A DNA stretch of 64,000 nt from JACVRW01 sp963803085. GTDB lineage: Bacteria > Actinomycetota > Thermoleophilia > Solirubrobacterales > Thermoleophilaceae. The stretch covers positions 124,001-188,000 of the forward strand of contig CAWDLE010000019.1 of the NCBI GenBank assembly GCA_963803085.1. Reading direction: 5' to 3'. A program made the translations under genes and the position numbers. Of this stretch, positions 1 through 7,953 are shown piece after piece. The notes beneath the pieces were generated by a model. The model did no database searches, had not been told where the DNA came from, and saw only the letters and a list, made by a program, of their open reading frames with translations. The number at the start of each line of letters is the position of its first letter. The first letter of the stretch is position 1.

Positions 1-734
1 AGCGCGGCGACCTCGTCGCCAAAGACCACATGACCCGGGCCAACCTGCGGCTCGTCGTCTCGATCGCCAAGCGTTACCGCAACCAGGGCCTGCCCTTCCT
101 GGATCTGATCCAGGAGGGCACCATCGGCCTGGTGCGCGCGGTCGAGAAGTTCGACTACCGCAAGGGCTACAAGTTCTCGACCTATGCGACCTGGTGGATT
201 CGCCAGGCGATCTCGCGCGCGATCGCGGATAAGGGCCGGACGATCCGGATCCCGATCCACATCGACAACATCCTCAAGAAGCTCGACGGCGCCCAGCGCA
301 AGCTGGAGGCCCAGGGCGATCGCGAGATCACGATCGAGGAGATCGCCGACATGGCCGGAGTCGATCCGGGCGAGGCGGACGTGATCATGCGCGCCGCCCA
401 GCAGCTCGTGTCGCTCGACAAGCCGGTCGGTGACGACTCGGACGCCGCGCAGTTCGGGGACCTGATCCCGGACGAGAACTCGGCCTCGCCGTTCGACGAA
501 GCGGTCGAGTCGATGCGGGACGAGCGCCTGAGGGCGTGCCTCGACAACCTGCCCTACCGCGACAAGCGCATCATCGAGCTTCGGTTCGGCCTCGGCGACG
601 AGGGACCGCAGACGCTCGACAAGGTCGCCAAGCTGTTCCAGCTCACGCGCGAGCGCACTCGCCAGATCGAGGAGGCTGCCCTGCGCAAGCTCTCCACGCT
701 GGCCGAGGCGCAGGCGCTGCGCGAAGCAGCCTAG
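1..734 (+). CDS. rpoD: RNA polymerase sigma-70 factor (RpoD/SigA family), 5' end outside window
   Basis: Sigma-70 family factor that directs RNA polymerase to promoters. The gene is cut by the window edge: the frame is open from base 3 and the residues before the first ATG (RGDLVAKDH) already match region 2.1, so the ATG at 30 is internal. Visible in order are region 2.3/2.4 (STYATWWIRQAISRAI), region 3, and the region 4.2 helix-turn-helix (LTRERTRQIEEAALRKL) near the C terminus. The stop codon overlaps the stop of the convergent MFS gene in a shared CTAG. Whether it is the primary sigma or a close group 2 paralogue cannot be decided without the N terminus. Confidence 0.93.
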   Translation, partial: RGDLVAKDHMTRANLRLVVSIAKRYRNQGLPFLDLIQEGTIGLVRAVEKFDYRKGYKFSTYATWWIRQAISRAIADKGRTIRIPIHIDNILKKLDGAQRKLEAQGDREITIEEIADMAGVDPGEADVIMRAAQQLVSLDKPVGDDSDAAQFGDLIPDENSASPFDEAVESMRDERLRACLDNLPYRDKRIIELRFGLGDEGPQTLDKVAKLFQLTRERTRQIEEAALRKLSTLAEAQALREAA

Positions 735-1930
735 GTCTCGCTCACAGCGACAGGCGGGTACAGGGAGCGCCTACGGGTAACCGCCAGGACGAACGCGGCG
801 GCGCAGGCGATGCCAGGTGCGGCGAGCGCCCATTCGACGCTCGCGCTCTCGGCGAGCACACCGGCGATCACTGAGCCGGCCGCGGCGCCCATGACATTGG
901 CGACGATTTGCCACGAGTAGGCCTCGGTCTGCGTGCCGGAGGGCGCCAGCCGGTCGACCAGCGCGTACTCGGTGATCGCGAGCGGCGCCAGCGCCAGTCC
1001 GGTGAGCACGAGCAGGAGGCCCATCACCGCGATCGACGGCGCGAGCGGCAGCGGTGCCGAACCGAGCCCGAGCAGCGCCACCAGAAGCAGAAAGCGCTTC
1101 TCAACAGACCAGCTCCACGAGCGCGATCCGTACCAGAGCCCTCCGATCACGGAACCGATCGACCACAGCGTGATCAGCGGGCCCACGGCGCCGCGTGAGC
1201 CCTCCTCCTCGGCGAAGGCGGGCAGCGCGACCTCGAGCGCGCCCAGCGCGACCGCGGTGACCGCGCCGGTGAAAACGAGCGTGCGCATGCCCGTCGAGCG
1301 GAGCGCTCCGGCGCGTGTGCGCTCGACCTGCTCTTCGGGCGCGCCGCGGGCTGCCGGTGCGGTGGCGAACCCGACCGAGGCGATGAGGTAGAGGCAGGCA
1401 CACAGGAACAGGCCGACTGCGGCGGTCAGCGCCGTGGCGAGGCCGGCGGCGATCAGCGGCCCGACCACGAACACCAGCTCGAGCTGGATGGCGTCGAACG
1501 CAAACGCGCTCTCCAGAGTGTCATCGGGCACCAGCTGGGACCACAGCCCGCGCATCGAGGCGGAGATGGGTGGGATGGTCGCGCCGTGGAGCGCCGCCAG
1601 TGCGATCAGCAGCCAGACGTGCGCACCGGAGAGGATTGCCACGGCCTCCGCGCACAGGAACAGCGCGGTCACGGCCCCGGTCACGAGAATCACCTGCCGG
1701 CGACCCACGCGGTCCACGAGCCGGCCGACGAACCCGGCCGTCACCCCCACGGCCAGGGCCTCCGCGCCCACCACGAGCCCGATCTGCCCGTACTGGTAGC
1801 CCTCCTCGCGCATGAGGAGCACCACCGACAGCGGCACGATCGCGAACGGCAGGCGCCCGGTGGTGGCGAACAGCGCCACACGCGCGACGCCCGGCGTGCG
1901 CAGAACCGCGAGATACCGACCCAGGTTCAC
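731..1930 (-). CDS. Major facilitator superfamily transporter
   Basis: Membrane transporter of about 399 residues with roughly twelve hydrophobic segments, probably a drug or metabolite exporter; the substrate cannot be read from sequence. The loop between segments 2 and 3 carries an MFS motif A-like sequence (GRLVDRVGRRQ). A TTG at 1948 would lengthen it by six residues, but that extension lies inside a 46-bp tandem repeat, so the GTG at 1930 (MNLGRYLAVLRTPGV) is preferred. It is transcribed divergently from the dehydratase pair and convergently with the sigma factor. Confidence 0.85.
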   Translation of the reverse strand: MNLGRYLAVLRTPGVARVALFATTGRLPFAIVPLSVVLLMREEGYQYGQIGLVVGAEALAVGVTAGFVGRLVDRVGRRQVILVTGAVTALFLCAEAVAILSGAHVWLLIALAALHGATIPPISASMRGLWSQLVPDDTLESAFAFDAIQLELVFVVGPLIAAGLATALTAAVGLFLCACLYLIASVGFATAPAARGAPEEQVERTRAGALRSTGMRTLVFTGAVTAVALGALEVALPAFAEEEGSRGAVGPLITLWSIGSVIGGLWYGSRSWSWSVEKRFLLLVALLGLGSAPLPLAPSIAVMGLLLVLTGLALAPLAITEYALVDRLAPSGTQTEAYSWQIVANVMGAAAGSVIAGVLAESASVEWALAAPGIACAAAFVLAVTRRRSLYPPVAVSET

Positions 1931-1934
1931 GGGC

Positions 1935-2026
1935 GGATGTTCGCGCAAGCGCCCGGCTCGGCCGGGCGCGCCGCGATGCCGGATGTTCGCGCAAGCGCCC
2001 GGCTCGGCCGGGCGCGCCGCGATGCC
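1935..2026. repeat. Perfect 46-bp tandem duplication with hairpin in a divergent promoter region
   Basis: Bases 1935-1980 and 1981-2026 are identical 46-mers placed head to tail. Each unit contains a perfect 9-bp inverted repeat (GCGCCCGGC, loop TCG, GCCGGGCGC) at 1949-1969 and 1995-2015. The pair fills the spacer between the MFS gene and the divergent dehydratase genes and ends just before the TACACT at 2030-2035 that probably serves as -10 of the latter. The exact identity indicates a recent slippage-type duplication. Confidence 0.95.
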
Positions 2027-2043
2027 GTTTACACTGCCGCGCC

Positions 2044-2487
2044 GTGGCAGTGAATGCAGATGCGACCGGAAAGACCTACCCGCCGTTCGAGTACGAGGTG
2101 GGCAAGGAGAAAATCGGCGAGTACGCCCGCGCGGTCGGCGAGGACAACCCGATCTACTTCGACCGCGCGGCCGCCCGCGAGGCCGGCTTTCGCGACGTGC
2201 CCGCGCCGCCGATGTTCGCTGTCGTCTACTCGTGGGGCTCCGTCGCGCTCCCCGCGCTGGACCCCGAGGTGGACCTGAACTTCGCGATGCTCGTCCACGG
2301 CGGGCAGGAGTTCGAGTGGGGAGAGCCGGTCTGCGCGAACGACGTGATCAGCACGGTCGCAAGCGTCAAGGACATCTCCGAGAAGGGCGGGATGGGCTTC
2401 TACGTGTTCGAGACGGTCTCCACCAACCAGGATGGCGCCGAGGTGGTGCGCGGCACCTGGACCAACATCGTGAGGGGCGTGTCGTGA
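2044..2487 (+). CDS. MaoC-like dehydratase, HadA-type subunit
   Basis: Small hot-dog-fold protein (147 residues) of the MaoC dehydratase N-terminal type. With the next gene it probably forms a heterodimeric (3R)-hydroxyacyl-ACP/CoA dehydratase like mycobacterial HadAB. The hydratase motif region reads VGEDNPIYFD, with Tyr where the catalytic partner has His, as expected for the structural subunit. The start is GTG; a TACACT hexamer at 2030-2035 lies eight bases upstream with no Shine-Dalgarno sequence, so the message may be leaderless. It overlaps the HadB-type gene by four bases (GTGA). Confidence 0.85.
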   Translation: MAVNADATGKTYPPFEYEVGKEKIGEYARAVGEDNPIYFDRAAAREAGFRDVPAPPMFAVVYSWGSVALPALDPEVDLNFAMLVHGGQEFEWGEPVCANDVISTVASVKDISEKGGMGFYVFETVSTNQDGAEVVRGTWTNIVRGVS

Positions 2488-2855
2488 AGGTCGAGCTGAA
2501 GGTGACTCCCGACAAGTACCTGCCGCACCGTTACGCGGGCGCGTCTGGCGACTTCAACCCGATTCACATCGACGTGGACTTCGCGAAGCAGGTCGGCCTG
2601 CCCTCGAACATCCTCCACGGCCTGTACACGATGGCTCAGGTGGCGCGCGCGAACGTGAACGCTGCCGGCGGCGACCCACGCAGCCTCAGGCGGCTGTCGG
2701 TGCAGTTCCGCGGCATGGGCTTCCCCGAGCAGGAGATCACGGTTACGGGCAGCGTCAAGGAGGAGCGCGACGGCCGCGTGATCGTGGAGACCCAGGCGGA
2801 GCAGGGCGGCAAGCGCATCATCCGGAACGCCGAAGCAGAGCTCGAAACCAGCTGA
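2484..2855 (+). CDS. MaoC-like dehydratase, HadB-type catalytic subunit
   Basis: Single hot-dog-fold protein of 123 residues carrying the hydratase 2 motif SGDFNPIHID near residue 23, whose Asp and His are the catalytic pair in (R)-specific hydratases. It should dehydrate (3R)-hydroxyacyl thioesters in fatty acid elongation or a related pathway, together with the HadA-like subunit just upstream. GTG at 2484 overlaps the preceding TGA, implying translational coupling. It is followed 26 bases later by hrcA, which has its own promoter-like hexamer. Confidence 0.87.
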   Translation: MKVELKVTPDKYLPHRYAGASGDFNPIHIDVDFAKQVGLPSNILHGLYTMAQVARANVNAAGGDPRSLRRLSVQFRGMGFPEQEITVTGSVKEERDGRVIVETQAEQGGKRIIRNAEAELETS

Positions 2856-2881
2856 GCCGCGGCGGTCGCCACAATAGGGGC

Positions 2882-3907
2882 GTGGCAATCACGCCCCGTC
2901 AGAGCTTCCTCCTGCGAAAGCTGGTGGAGGCGCACCGCGATCTCGACCAGCCGGTGGGGTCGAAGTGGATCGCCGACCAGGCCGACGTCCCCTGGGGGCC
3001 GTCGACCGTGCGCGCCGAGCTGGCCAAGCTCGAGGACACCGGGCTGCTGGAGCACCCGCACACCTCCGCGGGGCGCGTGCCGACCGACCGCGGCTACCGC
3101 GTCTACGTCGACGAGCTGATGGCCGCGGGCACGTTGCCGGTGCCGCGCAGGCCGGTCGAGCTCACGACGATGCGCCGCGAGGTCGACGAGGCGATGCGCG
3201 CCACCAGCGAGCAGCTCTCGCAGGTCACGAACCTGCTCGCGCTCGTCACGGCGCCGCCGATCGAGACGGCCACGATCAGACGCGTGGAGGTGCTGCTGCT
3301 CCAGCCGCAGGTGGCGATGGTGGTGGTGATCACGTCCACTGGGGGCGTCACCAAGCGGGTGATCTCCTACGACGCCCCGGTCGACCCCGGTCTCGTCGAC
3401 TGGGCGGGCAGCTATCTGAACGAGGCGCTCGGCGGCCTCGACGTCGGCTCGCGCGCGCTCCAGTCGCGCCTGGCGGCGCCTGAGCTGAGCGCGGGCGAGC
3501 AGGGCTTCCTCGCCACGCTCACCCCGGCCTTCACCGAGCTCGAGGACACGGCCGAGAACACGCTTTTCGTGGAGGGCGCCGCCCGGCTCCTCTCCGAGCA
3601 CCGCTTCCAGGAGCTGTCACAGATAGGCGCTCTGATGGAGGTGCTCGAGCACCGCCGCGCGCTGCTCGGCGTGCTGCGCCAGTCGCTCGGCGAGCCGAAC
3701 GTGTACCTGCGCATCGGGAGCGAGAACGTCGCGCCCGAGCTCCAGACGCTCAGCCTGGTGGCCGCCAACTACGGACTTGCCCGGCGCAACCTCGGCTCCG
3801 TGTCCGTTATCGGCCCGCTGCGCATGGACTACCCCGGTGCGATCATCGCCGTGCGCCAGGCCGCCACGGAGCTGTCGCGCTTCGTCGCTGAGGTCTACGA
3901 CGAGTGA
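2882..3907 (+). CDS. hrcA: Heat-inducible transcription repressor HrcA
   Basis: Repressor of class I heat-shock genes, 341 residues, the usual family length. The N terminus is a winged-helix DNA-binding domain (SFLLRKLVEAHRDLDQPVGS, then GPSTVRAELAKLEDTGLLEHPHTSAGR, a HrcA hallmark read here in two parts), followed by the GAF-like regulatory domain. It is coupled to dnaJ by a GTGA overlap, an arrangement common in actinobacteria. No CIRCE inverted repeat is visible upstream, so its operator is probably at groE genes elsewhere. A CACAAT hexamer six bases before the GTG suggests a short or absent leader. Confidence 0.95.
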   Translation: MAITPRQSFLLRKLVEAHRDLDQPVGSKWIADQADVPWGPSTVRAELAKLEDTGLLEHPHTSAGRVPTDRGYRVYVDELMAAGTLPVPRRPVELTTMRREVDEAMRATSEQLSQVTNLLALVTAPPIETATIRRVEVLLLQPQVAMVVVITSTGGVTKRVISYDAPVDPGLVDWAGSYLNEALGGLDVGSRALQSRLAAPELSAGEQGFLATLTPAFTELEDTAENTLFVEGAARLLSEHRFQELSQIGALMEVLEHRRALLGVLRQSLGEPNVYLRIGSENVAPELQTLSLVAANYGLARRNLGSVSVIGPLRMDYPGAIIAVRQAATELSRFVAEVYDE

Positions 3908-5031
3908 GGCGCGACCCGTACCAGGTGCTCGGCGTCGCACGCGAGGCCGACGAGCAGGAGATCAAGAAGACGTTCCGGCGGCTCGCCCGTGAGCTTCATC
4001 CCGACGTGAACCGGCACGACCCGGAGGCGGAGGAGAAGTTCAAGGAGGCTGCCGAGGCGTACGAGATCCTCTCGGACGCCGAGCGCCGCGCGACCTACGA
4101 CCGCTACGGCTTCGAGGGGCTCGACTCGCGCGGGTTCAGCTCGCAGGCGCACGGCTTCGGCTCGTTCGCCGACATCTTCGACGCCTTCTTCGGCGGCGAC
4201 CCGTTCGGCGGCGCATTCGGTGGCGGGGGAGCGGGGCGCATCCAGGGCGGCGACCTCGCGGTGGAGGTCGAGATCTCGCTGGCCGAGGCGGCCGCCGGCA
4301 AGACGGTTGAGGTGACGTACGAGCACGTGGACGTGTGCGAGCACTGCCACGGCAACGGCGCCGAGCCCGGCACGCCGATCGAGACCTGCCCCACCTGCAA
4401 CGGCGCGGGCCGAGTACGCGCCGTCACTCGCACGGCCTTCGGCCAGCTGGTGCGCGAGCAGGCATGTGAGACCTGCGGAGGGGAGGGCCGCATCCCAGCC
4501 GAGCCCTGCCACGAGTGCCACGGGCGCGGCCGGCGAGCCGTGCGCAAGAGCCTTCAGGTGGACGTGCCGCCTGGGATCGCCGACGAGCAGCGCATCCGCC
4601 TCGGCGGCCGCGGCCACGCCGGCGAGCGCGGGGGTCCTCCTGGTGACCTCTACGTGCTGGTGCGGGTGACCGAGGACGAGCGTTTCCTGCGCGACGGCAG
4701 CGACCTCGTGACGGTCGTGGACGTCCCGGCGCCGGCCGCCGCGCTCGGCACCACGATCTCGGTGCCCACCCTGGATGGCGACGAGGAACTCGACGTGCCC
4801 GCCGGGACGCAACCCGGAACTGTGCTCACACTGCGCGGGCACGGGATGCCCACGCTCGGCCGCGGTCGGCGCGGCGACCAACAGGTGGTGCTGAACGTGG
4901 TGATCCCGCGCAACCTCAGCCCGCGCCAGAGCGAGCTGCTCGAGGAGCTGCGCGAGTCGCTCACGGCCGAGAACCTCGAGGAGCAGGCCGACGAGTCCCT
5001 GCTCTCGAAGGTCAGGCGGGCGCTGCGCTGA
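3904..5031 (+). CDS. dnaJ: Chaperone protein DnaJ (Hsp40)
   Basis: Co-chaperone that delivers unfolded clients to DnaK and stimulates its ATPase. The 375-residue protein has the complete type I layout: J domain with the HPD motif (ELHPDVNRHDPEAEEKF) near residue 35, a Gly/Phe-rich stretch, a zinc-finger domain with four CxxCxGxG repeats (CEHCHGNG, CPTCNGAG, CETCGGEG, CHECHGRG), and the C-terminal substrate-binding beta domains. It overlaps hrcA upstream and is directly followed by prmA, so it is part of a heat-shock operon. Confidence 0.97.
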   Translation: MRRDPYQVLGVAREADEQEIKKTFRRLARELHPDVNRHDPEAEEKFKEAAEAYEILSDAERRATYDRYGFEGLDSRGFSSQAHGFGSFADIFDAFFGGDPFGGAFGGGGAGRIQGGDLAVEVEISLAEAAAGKTVEVTYEHVDVCEHCHGNGAEPGTPIETCPTCNGAGRVRAVTRTAFGQLVREQACETCGGEGRIPAEPCHECHGRGRRAVRKSLQVDVPPGIADEQRIRLGGRGHAGERGGPPGDLYVLVRVTEDERFLRDGSDLVTVVDVPAPAAALGTTISVPTLDGDEELDVPAGTQPGTVLTLRGHGMPTLGRGRRGDQQVVLNVVIPRNLSPRQSELLEELRESLTAENLEEQADESLLSKVRRALR

Positions 5032-5822
5032 TCCGCCTCGCCATACGGGCGCCCGCGGAGCACGCCGAGATCGTGCTCGCCGAGTTGGTCGAGCTGGCGC
5101 CCGCGGGCTTCGAGCAGGTGGACGGCGACGGGTTTGTGGAGTTCGCGCTCTACGGCGCGCCGGGCGAGCTGCCCGCGCTGCCACCCGGCACAGCCCTCAT
5201 CGGGCGTACCGAGGTGCACATCTCGACCACGCAACTCGCCGACGACTGGGTCGATCGCTGGAAGGAATTTCACAAACCTGTCCAGATCGGTCACATGCAC
5301 GTCAGGCCGCCGTGGTACGAGGCGCGGGGAGACGGCATCGATGTGGTGATCGATCCCGCGCAGGCGTTCGGTACCGGCGCGCACCCAACCACGCGTCTCA
5401 GCCTGGAGCTTCTCCTCGACGTTGGGCCTGCGCCGCTCGTCGACCTCGGGTGCGGCTCCGGGGTGCTCGCCATCGCCGCGGCGAAGCTCGGCTTCGCACC
5501 CGTCACCGCTCTCGACCACGACCCGGCTGCCATCGAGGCGACGCTCGACAACGCACGCGTGAACGGCGTGACGCTCGAGCGCGTGGAGCGTCACGACCTG
5601 CGCACGAACCCGGCGCCCCTGGCGCCTGTGATGACCGCGAACCTCATGCGTCCGCTGCTCCTCCGTGTGGCGGAGCTGTTGCCCGAGCAGCCCGAGACGC
5701 TGATCGTGTCCGGACTGCTCGAGGGCGAGGAGGAAGAGGTGGCGGCGGCGTTCGCGTCGCTGCGCGAACGCCGCCGCGTACGACTACAGGGGTGGAGCGC
5801 CCTCCTGTTGACCCGGCCCTAG
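5028..5822 (+). CDS. prmA: Ribosomal protein L11 methyltransferase PrmA
   Basis: SAM-dependent methyltransferase that modifies ribosomal protein L11. The SAM-binding core is visible as DLGCGSGVLAIAAAKLG and the substrate loop FGTGAHPTTRLSLELL, both typical of PrmA. The first standard start is GTG at 5073, but the 15 codons before it (RLAIRAPAEHAEIV) look like the conserved first strand and helix of the family, and a CTG at 5028 overlaps the dnaJ stop as CTGA, in the style of neighbouring 4-base overlaps. A CTG start is therefore proposed; GTG 5073 is the conservative alternative. Confidence 0.88.
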   Translation: MIRLAIRAPAEHAEIVLAELVELAPAGFEQVDGDGFVEFALYGAPGELPALPPGTALIGRTEVHISTTQLADDWVDRWKEFHKPVQIGHMHVRPPWYEARGDGIDVVIDPAQAFGTGAHPTTRLSLELLLDVGPAPLVDLGCGSGVLAIAAAKLGFAPVTALDHDPAAIEATLDNARVNGVTLERVERHDLRTNPAPLAPVMTANLMRPLLLRVAELLPEQPETLIVSGLLEGEEEEVAAAFASLRERRRVRLQGWSALLLTRP

Positions 5823-5950
5823 ACGTTGCCCCCGTAGCTAGGGCTTTGCAGGCGATTCTCCTCCGCAGTCGGACTCGGTATCGGCAGCCTGTGGACCCAT
5901 CTTCCTAGTACATCCGTCCAGCCGGTTTGTGGGCGGATACGCTGCCTCAC

Positions 5951-6712
5951 GTGCGCCTCGTGGACCTGTCCGCCCCGATTCGGCAGAGCCCGCCGGAGAC
6001 CCCGGAGGTCCTGCGCACCGACATCGAGTTCAGCGGCCACGCCGAGGGCGCCGCGATGATCGAATCGCTGCTCGGCGTACCGGCCAGCCTGCTGCGTGAC
6101 GGAGAGGGCTGGGCGGTGGAGACGTTCACCCGCTTCGGCACCCACAATTCCACCCACATTGACGCGCCCTGGCACTACAACTCGCGCATTGGCGACGAGC
6201 CTGCCCAGACGATCGACGAGCTTCCGCTCGACTGGTTCTTCGGCCCGGGCGTGGTGCTGGACATGTCCGCCAAGGAGGAGGGCGAGACGATCGACGTGGC
6301 CGACGTGGAGTCGGAGCTCGAGCGCATCGGCCACGAGCTGCGCGAGCGCGACATCGTCCTCGTCCGCACCGGCCGCGACGCGTTCGTCGAGGAGCCGGGC
6401 TACATGGCGCTCGGCCCGGGCGTCACCGTCGAGGCCACACATTGGCTCTACGAGCGGGGCGTGCGGGTGATGGGCATCGACGCCTGGGGCTGGGACGGCC
6501 CACTCCACCTCCAGGCTCAGGCCGCGCTCGAGTCAAACGAGCGCGGAGTGTTCTGGGCGGCCCACCAAGCGGACCTCCCGTACTCGCAGATCGAGCGTCT
6601 CGTGAACCTCGCCGAGCTCCCGCCGACCGGCTTCCAGGTGGCCTGCTTCCCACTGAAGCTCGTGGGCGCGGGCGGAGCGCCGGCGCGGGTAGTGGGCATC
6701 GTCCCCGACTGA
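5951..6712 (+). CDS. Cyclase family protein (kynurenine formamidase-like metal hydrolase)
   Basis: Metal-dependent hydrolase of the cyclase family that includes bacterial kynurenine formamidase and isatin hydrolase. The metal-binding motif is present as THNSTHIDAPWHY, followed by the conserved second-shell region DAWGWDGP. Two starts are possible; GTG at 5951 (MRLVDLSAPIRQS) matches the usual N terminus and has TACGCT seven bases upstream, whereas 5927 lies before that hexamer. The exact substrate is unknown. Although formamidase belongs to tryptophan breakdown, the gene is not adjacent to the trp genes. The roughly 130 bases upstream of the start show no other feature. Confidence 0.8.
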   Translation: MRLVDLSAPIRQSPPETPEVLRTDIEFSGHAEGAAMIESLLGVPASLLRDGEGWAVETFTRFGTHNSTHIDAPWHYNSRIGDEPAQTIDELPLDWFFGPGVVLDMSAKEEGETIDVADVESELERIGHELRERDIVLVRTGRDAFVEEPGYMALGPGVTVEATHWLYERGVRVMGIDAWGWDGPLHLQAQAALESNERGVFWAAHQADLPYSQIERLVNLAELPPTGFQVACFPLKLVGAGGAPARVVGIVPD

Positions 6713-6714
6713 AA

Positions 6715-6824
6715 AGCAGCATTGAAGGGTGCCTCGACCGAGGCTCAACACATCGGGCGCGTCCTGGTTGCCCAATGTGTTGACCTTCCCGCCCAGGCCG
6801 TCCGGCCTACCCCTCAGTGCTGCT
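6715..6824. repeat. Palindromic intergenic element A with terminal inverted repeats and three hairpins
   Basis: The ends AGCAGCATTGAAGGGT (6715-6730) and the complement of 6809-6824 (AGCAGCACTGAGGGGT) match at 14 of 16 bases. Between them are three further palindromes: GCCTC/GAGGC at 6731-6744, TCAACACAT/ATGTGTTGA at 6745-6783, and AGGCC/GGCCT at 6795-6808. It separates the convergent cyclase and HAD genes and may act as a bidirectional terminator. The right end overlaps the HAD gene and encodes its last residues. The outer boxes resemble those of the elements at 37144 and 51357. Confidence 0.75.
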
Positions 6825-7490
6825 GTTCACGTCCGCCAGCGGCCACAGGTCGCGCCACTCCAGATCCGGCCGCTCCGGCCCCGGCGCGGGCACGCCGCCG
6901 CGGTTCACCCACGCCGTCCGCATGCCGTGGCGCTCCGCCGCCGCGAGGTCGTACTTGAAGCCGAACGCCACGTGGAGGATCTCCTCTGGGGAGGCGCCGA
7001 TCTCGCGCAGCGCGTGCTGGAACGGCCCGTCGTCGGGCTTGTAGGCGCGGCAGTCCTCGGCCACGGTCACGCCGTCGAACTCGACCTCCAGGTGGCGGAG
7101 CGAGTGGTCCATGATCGCCCGGTCCGTGTTCGAGATGATCCAGAGGCGCAGCCCCGCCTCCTTCGCCGCCCTCAGCGCCGGCACTGTGTCCGGGAACGGC
7201 TGCCAGCTCTCCATCGAGCGAGCGAGGGCCTCGCCGTCGCGGTCGTTCCAGCGATAGCCGCGCTCACCGGCCCACTCGGCGAGACTGTCGGCCAGCACCT
7301 CGCGATACCCGCGATAGTCGCCCTGGAGGCGCTCGAACTGGAGTTCCTCCCAGCGCGCGCGTAGCTCGCGCCCGGGCGGAGGGTGCCGTTCGTGGCGGCG
7401 CGCGATCTCGTAGAGGAACCCGGCGGCGCCGCCCTCCCAGTCGATCAGCGTGCCGTAGCAGTCGAATGTCGCGACTCGAACCGGCTCCAT
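6807..7490 (-). CDS. HAD-superfamily hydrolase, haloacid dehalogenase type II-like
   Basis: Cytoplasmic hydrolase of 227 residues related to L-2-haloacid dehalogenases. Motif I is FDCYGTLIDWE with Tyr after the nucleophile region (DxYGT) as in dehalogenases rather than phosphatases, motif II is ISNTD, motif III includes the Lys of YKPDDGPF, and motif IV is GFKYDLAAAERHG. The substrate is unknown. The last codons (SSTEG and stop) fall inside the terminal repeat of element A, so the C terminus appears to have been defined by insertion of that element. It is divergent from yqeY with only 17 bases between the starts. Confidence 0.85.
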   Translation of the reverse strand: MEPVRVATFDCYGTLIDWEGGAAGFLYEIARRHERHPPPGRELRARWEELQFERLQGDYRGYREVLADSLAEWAGERGYRWNDRDGEALARSMESWQPFPDTVPALRAAKEAGLRLWIISNTDRAIMDHSLRHLEVEFDGVTVAEDCRAYKPDDGPFQHALREIGASPEEILHVAFGFKYDLAAAERHGMRTAWVNRGGVPAPGPERPDLEWRDLWPLADVNSSTEG

Positions 7491-7507
7491 ACCTACACTT
7501 TGACTAG

Positions 7508-7939
7508 ATGTCGTTGCTGAACCAGGTGCAGGATGACGTGAAAACCGCCATGAAGGCGGGCGAGCGCGAGCGCGTGCATGCGCTTCGAATGATCGCCGAT
7601 GCCCTTCAGAAGGCCGAGAAGGACAACGGCGCCGATCCCGTCGAGGTGCTCCAGCGCGAGCGCAAGCGCCGCCTGGAGGCCGCCGAGGCCTACCGCGACG
7701 GCGGCCGCGCCGACGCCGCCGAGGCCGAGGAGCGCGAGGCGGAGATCATCACGTCGTATATGCCGGAGCAGCTCTCCGACGAGGACCTGCGCGCCATCGT
7801 GGGCGACGCCCTGGCCGAGTCGGGCGCCTCGTCTCCGCAGGAGATGGGCAAGGTCATGTCGCTCGTAATGCCGCAGGTGAAGGGTCGCGCGGACGGGAAG
7901 CGCGTAAGCGCGGCGGTGAAGGAGATGCTCACCCCTTAA
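7508..7939 (+). CDS. yqeY: GatB/YqeY domain-containing protein
   Basis: YqeY-type protein of 143 residues, homologous to the tRNA-binding tail domain of the GatB amidotransferase subunit. The whole length is the YqeY domain, ending in the conserved GKVMSLVMPQVKGRADGKRV (read with the following SAAVKEML). Function in vivo is not established; it is often found near RNA and translation genes, as here next to phoH and ybeY. A TACACT hexamer at 7494-7499 lies eight bases before the ATG with no Shine-Dalgarno sequence, suggesting a leaderless message. Confidence 0.93.
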   Translation: MSLLNQVQDDVKTAMKAGERERVHALRMIADALQKAEKDNGADPVEVLQRERKRRLEAAEAYRDGGRADAAEAEEREAEIITSYMPEQLSDEDLRAIVGDALAESGASSPQEMGKVMSLVMPQVKGRADGKRVSAAVKEMLTP

Positions 7940-7953
7940 GTGGCCACCACGTC

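Noticed and set aside
1935..2026. 46-bp repeats as a CRISPR array
   Set aside because: Only two copies, directly adjacent with no spacer and no cas genes.
2840..2900. CIRCE operator expected near hrcA
   Set aside because: No TTAGCACTC-N9-GAGTGCTAA-like inverted repeat was found here.
5823..5950. Spacer before the cyclase gene as an RNA gene or riboswitch
   Set aside because: No extended stem structure or conserved motif was seen beyond the hexamer at 5938-5943.
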